DNA from: Phascolarctos cinereus
Taxonomy: Eukaryota; Chordata; Mammalia; Diprotodontia; Phascolarctidae
Direction: 5' to 3'
Length of the DNA stretch: 64,000 nt
Assembly: GCF_002099425.1 (NCBI RefSeq)
Contig: NW_018343991.1
Coordinates: 14,637,001-14,701,000 of the forward strand
The position numbers were made by a program, and so were the translations under genes. The notes under the pieces are model-generated. The model had not been told where the DNA came from. It made no database searches and was given only the letters and a program-made list of their open reading frames with translations. This document shows positions 21,045 to 30,834 of this stretch, one piece after another (the stretch's first letter is position 1; every line of letters begins with the position of its first letter).

Positions 21045-21190
21045 GAGGTTGTTTGTTGTTTGTTATTATATTAATAATATATTATAAGCATTGCATATTA
21101 TATAATAATATGTTATATAAAATTAATGATGTCAATTATTAAAATTAATTGTTAATAATGAAATAATAATTATTATTGATAAGTAAACAA
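21045..21190. repeat. AT-rich TTAAT/ATAAT low-complexity tract
   Basis: Dominated by attatat, taataat and ttaatt units. Confidence 0.85.
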
Positions 21191-21235
21191 TTATTCTTAT
21201 TACTTCCTTCTCCTCCTCTTCCTCTTCCTCTTCAG

Positions 21236-21458
21236 TTAGGACCTATGGATTTCATTGATATAGGGAATTCCCAGATAAGGGAAATTTCCTTTACCAAAGC
21301 AGGTTGGCAATTTCTCTACAACTTGGGTGCCTGGGGTATTCAGAGGGTTAAATCACTTTCCCAGAATCACACAATCAGTATGTATTAAAGATAAGACTTA
21401 AACCCAGCTCTTCCTCTTGTTGAGTCCAGCTCTCTGTGAGCTATACCACGTTGCCTCT
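21236..21458 (+). repeat. MIR3-like SINE
   Basis: Begins taggacctatggatttcattg, continues ttgggtgcctggggtattca, gggttaaatcactttcccag, and ends gagctataccacgttgcctc. Confidence 0.7.
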
Positions 21459-21589
21459 GTATTACTACTACTATTATTATTATTATAGTTTCAAGGGTCT
21501 GTAATTTCTTCAGCTTCAACTTTAGCTTGCTACATGCCATAGTGGATATTGGGAGTTTTTGTGGTCAGAAAGTCATCACCGGGTGAACC

Positions 21590-21745
21590 ACTTTAGGGAC
21601 CAGCCTTTCCAAGCTTGGCTAAGTCATTCCTTGGATAATAGCGGTGTTGAAAGCGTTCAGCATAGTAGTGTTCAAAGCCTTTCCAGCCTGGTAGGGCTTG
21701 CTAGAGCTTGGGTGCTGATGGTATCTGAGGGAGACTTGTCGGAGG
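21590..21745 (+). repeat. Unnamed dispersed repeat, copy A
   Basis: Contains ccagcctttccaagcttggc and ttcaaagcctttccagcctg followed by gtagggcttgctagagctt. The second block aligns with 57390-57435 and 58545-58590. Confidence 0.5.
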
Positions 21746-21844
21746 ATTGTAATTGGTAATCATTATCATAATGGTTTAGGGCCATAAAACACTTCTTTTC
21801 ATTTGCATTGTTTTATAGAATGGGAGGGAAGGGGCTTTAGCTCT

Positions 21845-22060
21845 GTAATTCAAAGAATGGATACCCTGCAGCACACCTGCACACCTTGTAAACTTCTTCA
21901 GGCCGCAGGTAGGTTAGACTAGAGGCAGACTGATGATGGGTGGTTGCTGCGGGTCACGTGACAAACAGGAGCGTGTGCAGCGGCAACCCTACAATTTTTG
22001 AGGGCTACCTGAAATCCTTTGTCGGGCTGCATGTTGTGCAGGCCATGCCCTAAAGCATTT
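21845..22060. mobile_element. Possible hAT-like fragment
   Basis: Contains agcacacctgcacacc, cttcaggccgcaggtagg and gtcgggctgcatgttgtgca, reminiscent of Charlie-type hAT ends. Boundaries are not resolved. Confidence 0.4.
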
Positions 22061-22474
22061 CACCAGTCTCCTTTTCCTCAGGGAAGATGAGCAATTGAAT
22101 CAAATTGAGAAAATACAGTTATGCCTTCCTTATTGTGGTGGTAGGGGCGCCCCACAATCTGGAAAATCCACATAGAATTTATTGGCCCTCCCTTCATACC
22201 AGAGAAGTCTGAATTATTATGGTATTAAAAGATAACATATGTTGACATAAAATATTATACATATATTTTATGCATTTCTGAGTTTCTAAACTTTTTCCGT
22301 CTGCTGGCCTTAGTATGTTGTCTGTAGCTTCTGCAAAACTCTCAAAAAAATTCCCATTTAATTTCGTATGTTCACTTGTTATATATTGAAACCTTGATGG
22401 GGAAAGTTGCAATGTGGAAGAGATAATAACTGTACTCAGCTGCAAACATGGTATTTGCTTTGTATGTAGAGCAG

Positions 22475-22621
22475 GAGTTCTTAACATTATTTGTTATGAA
22501 TACCTCTGGCAATCGACTGAATCCAGTGGACCCCTTCTAAGAATAATGTTTTTAAATGCATAAAAGTACAGAGGATTATAAAGAAAACCAGTTATTGAAA
22601 TATAATTTATATACACACACA

Positions 22622-22652
<31 letters not shown>

Positions 22653-22690
22653 TTTAAAGTTCATGGACCACAGGTTAAGAACCTTTGACT
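22475..22690 (-). mobile_element. Non-autonomous hAT-like element
   Basis: Ends are inverted: gcaggagttcttaac at the left and ggttaagaacctttgac at the right. Internal ggaccccttctaagaataatg and gtttttaaatgcataaaag are the complement of the 16.4, 18.1 and 49.7 kb copies. A (CATA)n run at 22620-22650 has expanded inside it. Confidence 0.75.
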
Positions 22691-23269
22691 AAGAGTATAG
22701 GCCCTGACATGGGAATTCTTATAACCTTTTGGCTGGAAAGGTCAGCCCAAATGTTGACCTGCTTTGGCCAGAGCACCATTCCTCCAAGGCTCTGGAAATG
22801 CTGTGCAGATGAAACTTTGAAACCCATTCTTTGCTGTCAGTGTTGCTAAAAAAAAATTGTTATTGTCAATGATTAAAGGCCAAAGCTCCTTTTTTGGAAA
22901 AGGAAGGGATGAAAGTACATTTAATGTACTTGGTACAGAAAATGGAGCTTCAGGGATCAGGTAAGGCTCAGATTTTGGCAGTCCTAAGAAGGCCTGTTTG
23001 GATTCCAACCAGTATAGGTCTCCTGAGCAAAGTTAAAGGGTGTGTCTTTGGCTCCTGAACTTCTAATGACCTTCCTAACCATAAGTTTCATGTTTACCAA
23101 GTTAGGAACTGTTGTTCCTCTTGGCCCTGTTACTTCCTGGCAGCGTAGGTGAGGGAACTTAATCTTTCCGGAAGGAAGGTGGCGCATGGAGAAAATCCTA
23201 AATTGGCAATAGGAAGGATGAAAAATCACTATTTCTCTAAATGCACTCTGCCCTCCAGCTAGCCCTGTC
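22691..23269. other. No feature recognised
   Basis: Likely unique intron sequence; minus-strand ORFs here lack domains or splice support. Confidence 0.4.
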
Positions 23270-23475
23270 TGCTTGCTATGCTCCAGATGCACCTGGCTCG
23301 TTCCTACTTTAATGTTTATGTCTTCCTTCTACTTGTCTGGAATACCTTTCCTTGATCCTACCCCCTGCTTTTAGACCATCCAAATCCTACCATCCTTCTA
23401 GGCTCAGTTCTATTCCCATCTCCTCTTCGGAGCCTTTCCTAATCAACCCACTGCATAGTGATCTTTCCTTCTTCG
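23270..23475 (+). mobile_element. L2 LINE 3' fragment
   Basis: Contains gtctggaatacctttccttg, aaatcctaccatccttctag, gctcagttctattcccatc and gagcctttcctaatcaaccc. Confidence 0.7.
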
Positions 23476-23489
23476 GAGGTCCTCCAGCT

Positions 23490-23637
23490 TTTTTTTTTGG
23501 TGGGGGGAGGGGGGGAGGCAATGGAGTTAAGTGACACTTGCCCAGGGTCCCTTAGTAAGTGTCTGAGGTCAGATTTGAATTCAGGTCCTCCCGACTCCAG
23601 GGCTGATTCTCTACCCACTGTCCCCCCCACCCCCAGC
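23490..23637 (-). repeat. WSINE1-type SINE
   Basis: gaggcaatggagttaagtga, gtaagtgtctgaggtcagat, and gactccagggctgattctc, with G- and C-rich slippage at both ends. Confidence 0.85.
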
Positions 23638-23689
23638 GCTTCTTTTATGTAGCAATCATTGGGAACTGATAATGTGCTTATATAGGGTG

Positions 23690-23755
23690 GGTAGATAGGT
23701 AGTTATGTAGATAGATATGTAGCTAGATGATAGATATGTTGATAGATAGATGCAT
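23690..23755. repeat. Degenerate (GATA)n tract
   Basis: Repeated gtagata and gatagata units. Confidence 0.85.
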
Positions 23756-24001
23756 TTATTATGTGCATATTTTGTGCCTATGAGAAGGAGAAGGGGAATC
23801 AGGAATGTTAACTGTTTTATATTTATTCATTCAATTAAATCCCAAGTGTTTTATTGAGCACCTCTGATATATAGGATGCTGTGGGAGATACAAAGAAGCA
23901 GACGACCTGGTCCCTTTGGAAAATGTAGGCAGTCTGAAGATTTTTGAGTAGAAGGTGGAAGATGCTCAGGATATATTAGGTATATTACCTGGTGATGACG
24001 A

Positions 24002-24203
24002 TCAATGTTGTCAAACTCAAGTAGAAATGGAGGCCACTAAGCTGTACATAAGAATTCCTGCGTGCCATATACTGCCTTAGAAAACAGCAAAATAATATCT
24101 ATTTTTATTATTATTTTTATTAATCTTGTTAAGTATTTACCAATTACATCTTAACCTAGTTAGGGCTATGCTTAGGAGTGTTGTGGGGCCCATGCACACC
24201 TTT
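24002..24203 (+). mobile_element. Non-autonomous hAT (Charlie-like) element
   Basis: Starts caatgttgtcaaactcaagt and contains ggaggccactaagctgtac and taccaattacatcttaacct. It ends ggggcccatgcacacctttga, the diverged complement of the start. Confidence 0.65.
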
Positions 24204-24545
24204 GATGTGGAAGATGGATGGAGAGATAATAGACTGGAAGAAGGGAGACTCTAATGTATTCCACCTGTCTTTAATAAGGCAATATACATGTGTAACGAGG
24301 ATCTGCACTAAAGTCCAGTGAGTGGGCTACTCTTATGGGACCATTATTGATCTTTTTTGATGTATTCCTCAGTTATGGGGACACATAAGGACCAACCAGG
24401 AGCATCTGATCCTATATGTCCTTTAACAAGGGGCCAGATTAAGGCCTTGCCCCATAAAAGCAGAGCACATACCTCATGGTGTCTTGTCCTTGTTACAAGT
24501 ATGATTACCATCATATGAGTGATAGAAGCAAAATGACATAGCAAG
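24204..24545. other. No feature recognised
   Basis: Unassigned intron sequence; the minus-strand ORF is unsupported. Confidence 0.4.
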
Positions 24546-24738
24546 TCCTAGGATTTAGAGTTCTGGAAGGGAACTTGAGGATCATGAAGTCCATCCCCTC
24601 ATTATACAGATAATGAAACTGAAGCAGGCCCACAGAAGAAATGGGACTTACCCAAGGCCACATAGTAAAGCAGCTGAGCTGGAATGTGAATCCAGGTTTT
24701 CTGACTATGAGTCTGGTGTTCTTGCCACTATGGCATTT
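24546..24738 (+). repeat. MIR-class SINE (tagtcca type)
   Basis: ggatttagagttctggaagg, cccctcattatacagataat, ttacccaaggccacatagta, ctatgagtctggtgttcttg. Confidence 0.75.
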
Positions 24739-24774
24739 AACTATGTGGTGATGATGATGCTGCTGGTTTTTGGA

Positions 24775-24848
24775 TCCATGGTGATTCAGTGGATAGAGCG
24801 CTGGACCAGGAGTCAGAAGGCCCACTTTGGAATCCTGCCTCAGACACA
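24775..24848 (+). repeat. SINE head fragment
   Basis: Only the tRNA-like head remains: gattcagtggatagagcgct and aatcctgcctcagacac. It abuts the segment at 24845. Confidence 0.65.
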
Positions 24849-25002
24849 AAGAGTTGGATATAGCTGCTGCCTTTCCAAGAATATTCATTTTTATGCACCA
24901 CATTTAAGAATCAATCTGTGAGCATTTATCAAGTGCCTGCTATGTGCCAGGCCAATGTGTTAGGGGTAGAAAGATGAAAAGGAGCTTCTCTTCTGTCTCG
25001 AG
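24845..25002 (+). repeat. Inverted related segment, arm 1
   Basis: Contains gttggatatagctgctgcct, ttatgcaccacatttaagaa and atgtgccaggccaatgtgtt. The reverse complement of 27495-27685 carries the same blocks in the same order, about 85-90% by eye. A SINE follows immediately, as in the other arm. Confidence 0.7.
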
Positions 25003-25205
25003 TTGAGTGGTGCAGCAGATAGAGCACCAGGTCTGATATTAAGGAAGACTCACCTTCCCCAAGTTCAAATTTGGCCTCAGACTTTTACTAGCTGTGTGAC
25101 CCTGGGCAAGTCACTTTACCCTGTTTGCTTCAGTTTCCTTTAAAATGAGAAGGCTGGATTCAGTGACCTCAGTGATCTCTTTCACAACTATAAATCCGTG
25201 ATCCA
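25003..25205 (+). repeat. tRNA-headed CORE-SINE
   Basis: gtggtgcagcagatagagca, cacttttactagctgtgtga-type core, agtcactttaccctgtttgc, and aactataaatccgtgatcc. Confidence 0.75.
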
Positions 25206-25299
25206 TAGTCATCATCTTAGGCTAATACCAGGAAAGTACCTACAACATTGTGGAAAACAAAGTGCTGCCTGGGGTTTGACTCAGAAGTTGAGAGGCATT

Positions 25300-25475
25300 G
25301 AGGCACGGAGGAGAGAACACTCTATTTGAATGGAGTCAGAGGACCTGAATTCCAGTCCTGTCTCTGTCACTGCCTGTGTGGCCTCAGGCAGCTCTGGGCT
25401 TCTTTCCTTATCTATGCCATGAGGGAGCTGGCTGAGAAGAGCCCTGAGGTCCCTTCCAGCTGCCTGTCTGTGGGT
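25300..25475 (+). repeat. tRNA-headed CORE-SINE
   Basis: atggagtcagaggacctgaa, gtgtggcctcaggcagctc, tctatgccatgagggagct, ctgaggtcccttccagctg. Confidence 0.7.
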
Positions 25476-25804
25476 GATCTGGGGAGTGCCGATGGGGGTT
25501 TGGGCATGACTTTCCCTCCAGCTCACCTGAGTGAGTCCTTTGGCCTACAGCCTCTGCCTCCTCCCATTTCTCATCCCCTTTTAGGATCCTTGGCTTTTTC
25601 TAGGATTTGGGCAGGATGCTGAAGTGTTTTGCTTTTGGTGGCCCTCTTTGCATCACTGTCATCCTGTGAGCAGCAAGCTCTGCCCTTTGTAAGGGACCCT
25701 TGCACAGCCATCGGGAGGGCCTGGGAGGAGGAGAATAGGCAATGAGGCATTCCACCCAGTGTGTGCTGTTTTCTGGCCCCTTCTCTGCCTGGGCCTTACC
25801 TTCC
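25476..25804. other. No feature recognised
   Basis: Unassigned intron sequence, slightly GC-richer than average. Confidence 0.4.
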
Positions 25805-25908
25805 CTACAAGGGTCACAGAACTTCAGAGTTGGGAGATATTATGGGATCCTGGATCTAGACCTACAGAGGGACCTCAGAGACCACCTAGTCCAACCCCTT
25901 TCACTTTT

Positions 25909-26066
25909 TTTTTTTTGCTTTTTTGTGAGGCATTCAGGGTTATGTGACTTGTCCAGGGTCACACAGCTAGTAAGTGTCAAGTATCTGAGGTCGGATTTGA
26001 ACTCAGGTCCTCCTGACTCCAAGGCTGGAGCTCTATCCACTGCACCAACTAGCTGCGCCCCCCCCC
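25909..26066 (-). repeat. WSINE1-type SINE with target duplication
   Basis: Full minus copy. Direct repeats TTCACTTTT lie at 25900-25908 and 26067-26075. Reading frames in it give the phrase DLNSGPPDSKAGALS on one strand, a SINE artefact. Confidence 0.9.
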
Positions 26067-26167
26067 TTCACTTTTACAGATGAAGAAACTGAGGCCCACC
26101 AAGATTGGACTTGCTGAAGGTTCACAGAAGTAATGAATTTCTGAGGCAGGATTTGAACTTGGGTCTT

Positions 26168-26370
26168 TTGGGTTTTTTGGTTTGTTTTGTTTGTTTTTTG
26201 GGCTAGGCAGTGGGTTAAGTGACTTGCCCAGGGTCACACAGCTCCTGAGTATTCTGTGTCTGAATCCAGATTTGAACTCAGGTCCTCCTGACTCCAAGGC
26301 CGGTGCTCTGTCCACTGCGCCACCCAGCGGCCCCAGCTCTATTTTGGTTTTGGTTGGTTTTTTTTTTTTT
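26168..26370 (-). repeat. WSINE1-type SINE with target duplication
   Basis: Minus copy with extra T/G-rich sequence at both edges. Twelve-base repeats AACTTGGGTCTT lie at 26156-26167 and 26371-26382. Confidence 0.9.
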
Positions 26371-26399
26371 AACTTGGGTCTTCTGGCTCCAGACTTGAC

Positions 26400-26970
26400 A
26401 CTCCAGAAACACCGCTGAGACCATCTAGTCTAATGCATCTCTCAGCAAGAATCCTCTTTCCATATGCAGAAATGGCCCCCTGGACTTTGCTTAAGGACCC
26501 TCTGGTGAGGGGGAAGCTACTACATCCTGAGCCTGCTGTTTCCACTTTTAGAGAGGGATGATGCTTGAGGGGCCATGAAGAAATAGTGCTAGAGGGGGAG
26601 ACTGGAATTGATTCCATTGTGTGATGGATACCTGTAGCCCCACCTGCTTTGGGGAGTTATTGTGAAAATCAAATAAGAGAAAGTTATGGTGCTTTGTAGA
26701 CCTTAAAATGCTATAAGAAGGTCAGCCATTATCCTTAGGAGGTTCTTCCTTATGCCAAACCTAACTCTGCTTTCTTTGTGACATCTTCCTCCCTCCCCCT
26801 CGTATTTCTGCCCTCTGGGGCCAAGCAGAACAAATCCAATCCCTCTTCTACTGGACAGTCCTAGAGACACTTGAAGATAGCTAACATCCCCTCACTCACC
26901 CACCTACCCACTTATCTTCTCTTCCAGCTAAAGATGAACTCAGCCCTTTTACCAGTGTCCTTGTTCTCCT
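26400..26970 (-). mobile_element. CR1/L3 LINE 3' fragment
   Basis: In reverse: gaccatctagtctaatgcat, aggaggttcttccttatgcc, tctgccctctggggccaagc, cacttgaagatagctaacat. The middle is interrupted near 26590-26720 by CORE-SINE 3' sequence (gttattgtgaaaatcaaata). Confidence 0.7.
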
Positions 26971-26974
26971 CCAG

Positions 26975-27092
26975 TACTGTCAAATGCTTACTAGCTATGT
27001 GACTCTGGACAAGTCACTTAAAAAAAAAAACAAACAAAAAAACCCTCTTGTTGACTCAGTTTGCTCATCTGTAAAAAAACAAAAAGAGAGCG
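26975..27092 (+). repeat. SINE fragment
   Basis: tgcttactagctatgtgac, ctggacaagtcacttaaa, then ctcagtttgctcatctgtaa, with an A/C-rich expansion between. Confidence 0.6.
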
Positions 27093-27175
27093 AGCACTCT
27101 AAATCAATGATCTTGGCAATATCCTTCCTCCCTCCACCCTTCAAAATTACCTTGTTTTTATTTTGTATATATATA

Positions 27176-27238
27176 GAGTGTCCCAAAAGTCTTAGCTCTT
27201 ACAGCTTAAAGCTGCAAGAAGACTTTGGGACAACCTTG
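27176..27238. mobile_element. Tc1/mariner MITE, 63-base hairpin
   Basis: The left arm gtgtcccaaaagtctt pairs with the right arm aagactttgggacaac, and inner cttacagctt with aagctgcaag, so almost the whole element folds on itself. TA precedes it. It is a short relative of the MITE at 16.6 kb. Confidence 0.8.
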
Positions 27239-27261
27239 TTTTCTTTATGCTTATATATGAC

Positions 27262-27494
27262 CCTGTTGTTTCATTTTCAGTCATCTCTGACTCTTTGTGA
27301 CCCCATTGGGGTTTTCTTGGCAAAGATAATGGAATGGTTTGCCATTCCAGGTAAGGAAGTTGAGGCAAACAGGGTTAAGTGACTTGCCCAGGGTCACCCA
27401 GCTAGTAAGTGTCTGAGGCCAGACTTGAATTCAGGAAGATGAGTCTTCCTTGACTTCAGGCCTGGCATTCTATCCACTGTACTACCCAGTTCCT
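27262..27494 (-). repeat. tRNA-RTE type SINE
   Basis: ctctgactctttgtgacccc, gttttcttggcaaagataat, ggcaaacagggttaagtgac, gatgagtcttccttgacttc, then the head end. Confidence 0.9.
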
Positions 27495-27685
27495 TAGAGG
27501 GAAGAGAAGCTCCTTTTTGTCTTTCTATCTGTGACACAATGGCCTGGCACATGGCAGGCACTTGATAACTGTTTGTAGATTGATTCTTAAAATGTGGTGC
27601 ATAAAACTGAATATTCTTAGAAAGGCAGCAGCTATATCCTGGAAAGGTAGCAACTATATCCAGCTCTTTGTGATCAACACAGAAA
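27495..27685 (-). repeat. Inverted related segment, arm 2
   Basis: Reverse complement of the 24845-25002 segment (caatggcctggcacatggca, aatgtggtgcataaaactga, aggcagcagctatatcc). The last block is doubled in tandem here at about 27618-27662. Confidence 0.7.
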
Positions 27686-27732
27686 GAGCTCAAAAAAGCT
27701 CAGTAGATGCTCATGAATAGAGTGAATAGTTA

Positions 27733-27978
27733 TCACATAGTAAATAGAGTTTTGGACTTGTCAGGAAGACCCAGGTTCAAATTCCACCACTGATATTTGC
27801 TAGTTGTAAGTTACAAGTTATTTCATTTTTTCTCTACCTCTGCTTTCTCATACATAAAGGTGGTATAACAGAGCTTCTTGTATCTGTCTCACAGGAGAGC
27901 TGAGGCTCAAATAAGATAATGGGTGTCAAGTGAGTTGCAAGCCTTAAAATGCTGTGTAAATGTCAATACTATTATTAG
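27733..27978 (+). repeat. tRNA-headed CORE-SINE, long 3' form
   Basis: gaagacccaggttcaaattc, ctttctcatacataaagg, gaggctcaaataagataatg, ccttaaaatgctgtgtaaat. Confidence 0.7.
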
Positions 27979-28099
27979 GTGATTTTTAATTTAGGGAATG
28001 GTATTTCTAACTTGATCTCAGTAGGGCCTTTTTGTTTTTCCTTCTTCTCTCCCAGGTATGGACAAAAGATAAACAAATCCAAAGTCTCTGAATTTTCTG

Positions 28100-28612
28100 T
28101 CCTAATGATGATAATAGTGGACAAATGCTGTAGCTTTTTACTGTTTACAAAGTACTTTGAGTATGTCTGTGTCCTTTGATCTCCATAACAGCCCTGTAAG
28201 GAGGGCAGGGGAATTACTGTGTCCATTGAACAGATGAGAACACTAAGTTTCAGAGAGTATTATACAGTGACTTAGGAGGCAGCGAGGTGGCTCAGTGGAT
28301 AGTACTGGGCCTGCAGTCAGGAAGACCTGAATTCATATCCAGCCTCGGACACTTACTAGCTGTATGATCCTGGGCAAGTCACTTAACATCTGTTTGCCTT
28401 AAGCCACTGGAGAAGGAAATGGCAAACCACTTCAGTATCTTTGCCAAGAAAACCTATAGACAATGTGGTCCACAGGGTCACAAAGAGTCAGACACAACTG
28501 AACAACAAGAAGTATAGTGGCTTGCCCAAGGCCACACAACTAGCAGTGGGACTGGCACTTAGGTCTTCTGACTTAACATCTACTGCCCTTCCTATTGCAT
28601 GGTAGCTGCCCA
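28100..28612 (+). repeat. MIR split by a tRNA-RTE SINE
   Basis: The left part (tttacaaagtactttgagta, cagatgagaacactaagttt) ends near 28270. The right part (gcttgcccaaggccacacaa, ggtcttctgacttaacatct) resumes near 28508. Confidence 0.75.
28271..28507 (+). repeat. tRNA-RTE type SINE, near full length
   Basis: ggaggcagcgaggtggctca, ggcaagtcacttaacatctg, gagaaggaaatggcaaacca, gtcacaaagagtcagacaca, ending aactgaacaacaag. The 3' end closely resembles the BovB/RTE LINE end. Confidence 0.9.
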
Positions 28613-28661
28613 CATCAAGTCAAAGGCAACAAGCAGGAAACTTTCATGAAGGTTTACGTGG

Positions 28662-28915
28662 GCCAGGAGTGGTGGTGGTCTGCCATAACCTTTGTTGGTA
28701 GGGAGGCTGAGGCTGGTGGGTCACTTGAGCTCCAGAGTTCTGAGCTATGGTGGGCCTTAAGCCACTGAGGTGTTCAGACTAAGGCCTGCACCAACATGGC
28801 GACCCCTTGGTGGTGGGGGAGGGCTTGTACCAAAGTACCTAAAAAGGAGCAAAAGCCTCCCTGCTCATCAGCAGTGGTACTGGGCTCTTTGGCCTGCATG
28901 AGATAAGAAAACCTA
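28662..28915 (+). pseudogene. RN7SL pseudogene: 7SL (signal recognition particle) RNA pseudogene
   Basis: Seen: blocks in 7SL order. These are gccaggagtggtggtggtc (5' domain), agggaggctgaggctggtgg, gtcacttgagctccagagtt, ctgagctatggtgggc, then the S-domain part (gtgttcagactaaggcctgc, accaacatggcgacccctt), and tcatcagcagtggtactggg. Known: 7SL RNA is the RNA of the signal recognition particle and often leaves retrocopies. The order extends past the Alu-like domain into the S domain, so it is a copy of 7SL itself and not an Alu or B1. Divergence (a lost 5' GCCGGG start, shifts in the central stem, no clear 3' end) makes it a pseudogene. Confidence 0.85.
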
Positions 28916-29517
28916 GTTGAAAGAAAGAGACTTAGTTTATCTGGGTCTGTGAAGAATGTGGACATTCTCAGTTGTATTTGTCTAGTCTAAAAATGTTTGT
29001 TTATTGAGCATGTTGCTGGGGAGGAGAACACAAAGGAAGAAGCAAAGTCCCTGACCCCTGGGACCTCACAATCTAGTGACTGGGACAACAAAGCTGTAAC
29101 TAAGAATCTTGGAGAAGTACCACAGACATGCCAGTGTAACCTCAGTGGTGGGGGGAGTAGGGCAGGGCAGAAGTGTACCACAGCCTGCCATCTGGTAGCT
29201 TCCTATTTTTAATTAATTAACCTTGCTAACTAGGTGCTAACCAATGATATATTTTTTTTTTACACAGCTTTAGGATTGTAAATGCTCGAGACTCCTATAG
29301 TTGGCACCTTGGTGTGAACCTAGTTTTGGCTCCAGGAAACAAGATTCACTGGACATAATTAGAGTGATGGTATAGACCAAAGCAAATTGTGTGCTTTGGA
29401 CACTAGGTATAGAGGGCATTCAGAGGAAAGAGAAATGGATGTGGGCTCGAGTGTGAGGGAAGATTTCATGAAAGAAGTCAGCCTTTATCTGAGCCTTGAA
29501 GGGAAGGGGACAAGGGA
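28916..29517. other. No clear feature
   Basis: A MIR-class scrap (tgtttgtttattgagcatgt, gggacctcacaatctagtga) lies near 28990-29085; the rest is unassigned. Confidence 0.4.
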
Positions 29518-29713
29518 ACGAGCATTTTTAAGGGCCTACTATGTGCCAGGTACTACGCTAAGCACTTTGCTATCTTATTAAATACAGGTAAGGAAATTGA
29601 AGCAGATAGAGGTTAAGTGATTTGCCCAGAGTCACACAGCTAATAAGTGTCTGAGGCCAGATGTGAATTCAGGTCTCCCTTGCTTCAGGCCCAGTACTCT
29701 ACGTACTGCACTA
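29518..29713 (+). repeat. MIR
   Basis: gggcctactatgtgccaggt, ttaagtgatttgcccagagt, cacacagctaataagtgtct, ccagtactctacgtactgca. Confidence 0.8.
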
Positions 29714-29718
29714 GGATT

Positions 29719-29786
29719 TAGTCAAAGGGTTGCACTTGAGGACCTAGAGGGTGGCATGTGGTCTCAAAGCTGCAGGGTCCCCACCC
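29719..29786 (+). mobile_element. hAT-like MITE fragment (3' half)
   Basis: gtcaaagggttgcacttgag and tgcagggtccccacccttg match the right half of the element at 43564-43771. Confidence 0.6.
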
Positions 29787-30002
29787 TTGATCCTAGCCCC
29801 TTAGAGAATGGTGAAGATGGGTGAGGGTGTCCTAGGTAGGAGGAAGGGCATGAACAAAGGTATGGTGGTCAGAATGCCTCTGGCATGTTAGAGGAGACAG
29901 ACTGACTGCAGTGTTTGTGTTGGGAAGGGGCAGAAGATAAGGAAGGTTACATACATTGCTTGTTTATAGATAACCTTGCTTTTTGCCTCTAATCTCTCCC
30001 CT

Positions 30003-30210
30003 CTCCATAGGGATAGGACCTGTGATTCACTGATATAGAGAGCTCCCTCTATCGATGCAGGTCAGTAACATGGTCTTTGAGTTGACCAGAGCATTGAGAG
30101 GTTAAGTTACATATTGGGTATATGTCACAGATGGGACTTGAACCTGTGTCATCCCCTGCTCTGAGGCCCACCCTCTAGTCCCTTTATCACACTACCTCTG
30201 CTCTCTTATA
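30003..30210 (+). repeat. MIR3-like SINE
   Basis: ataggacctgtgattcactg, gctccctctatcgatgcagg, gcattgagaggttaagttac, atcacactacctctgctc. Confidence 0.75.
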
Positions 30211-30214
30211 TAGC

Positions 30215-30725
30215 TACTTGAAAAATCTTCCTAAGGCACACACTTGACTATCTCACTCCCCTCTCAAAAATCTTTCATGGCTCCCACTTGCCTGTAAGAT
30301 AAAATACAAGCTATGTAGCCTGATGATGAAGATTTCCTCCGTCTGGCACCAAGCTATTTTTCCACCGTTCTTTTACATTACTTCTCTTAGAGATTTCTGT
30401 TCCAGTCAGACTTGACTACTTGCTGCTCCTGGAACTCTACCTTCTAGCTCCTGCCCCTGTGAATTTGCTCAAGCTACCCCCAGATGAGGAATGCTTCTTT
30501 GCAACTCTGCTTTCCTTCCATCCTTAGCTCAGATGCTGCCTTTTTGTAGTTGACCCTTGCTCCATCCCTCCCAGTCATAGGTAGTCTCTCCTTCCTCAGA
30601 TAATCTTGGGTTTATTTATCTGTGTGTATTCTGTAGCCCTCCAGGAGAATGCAAGCTCCTTTGAGGTCAGGGACTGTTCTGGCATGGTGTTTCACATATA
30701 GTCAGTTCTTAGAATAAATGTTTGT
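30215..30725 (+). mobile_element. L2 LINE 3' end
   Basis: ctttcatggctcccacttgc, tagataaaatacaagc-type block, ctggaactctaccttctag, ctcagatgctgcctttttg, gaatgcaagctcctttgagg and the terminal aataaatgtttgttgagatg. Confidence 0.8.
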
Positions 30726-30834
30726 TGAGATGAATCAATTTAACTTGAATGCCAGTCTAATCAGAGTTGTAATCTGATAAGCAACGGGGAGAGATTGCAG
30801 GTTTTTGGCCTTTAATATAATATATAAAAGAAAG

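Larger units (their letters stand above)
25810..26410 (+). repeat. MIR-class SINE (tagtcca type) split by two SINEs
   Basis: Host pieces: agaacttcagagttgggag to ccacctagtccaacccc; ttacagatgaagaaactgag to ggcaggatttgaacttgg; and aacttgggtcttctggctcc. Two separate minus WSINE1-type copies sit between them. Confidence 0.8.

Noticed and set aside
22118-22470. Possible pogo/Tigger-like DNA element starting cagttatgccttccttattg
   Set aside because: Only one end is suggestive; I could not find the matching inverted end or TA duplication.
24339-24921. Pair of opposite-strand ORFs sharing a peptide with 27394-27693
   Set aside because: The shared YSCCLSKNI-FYAPH phrase comes from the inverted related segments, which are non-coding.
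25742-26418. Two ORFs sharing RVTQL-SV---DLNSGPPDSKAGALS
   Set aside because: The shared phrase is the antisense reading of the WSINE1-type SINE and recurs wherever a minus copy is open (23.5, 39.3, 41.7 and 49.0 kb). Not a protein family.
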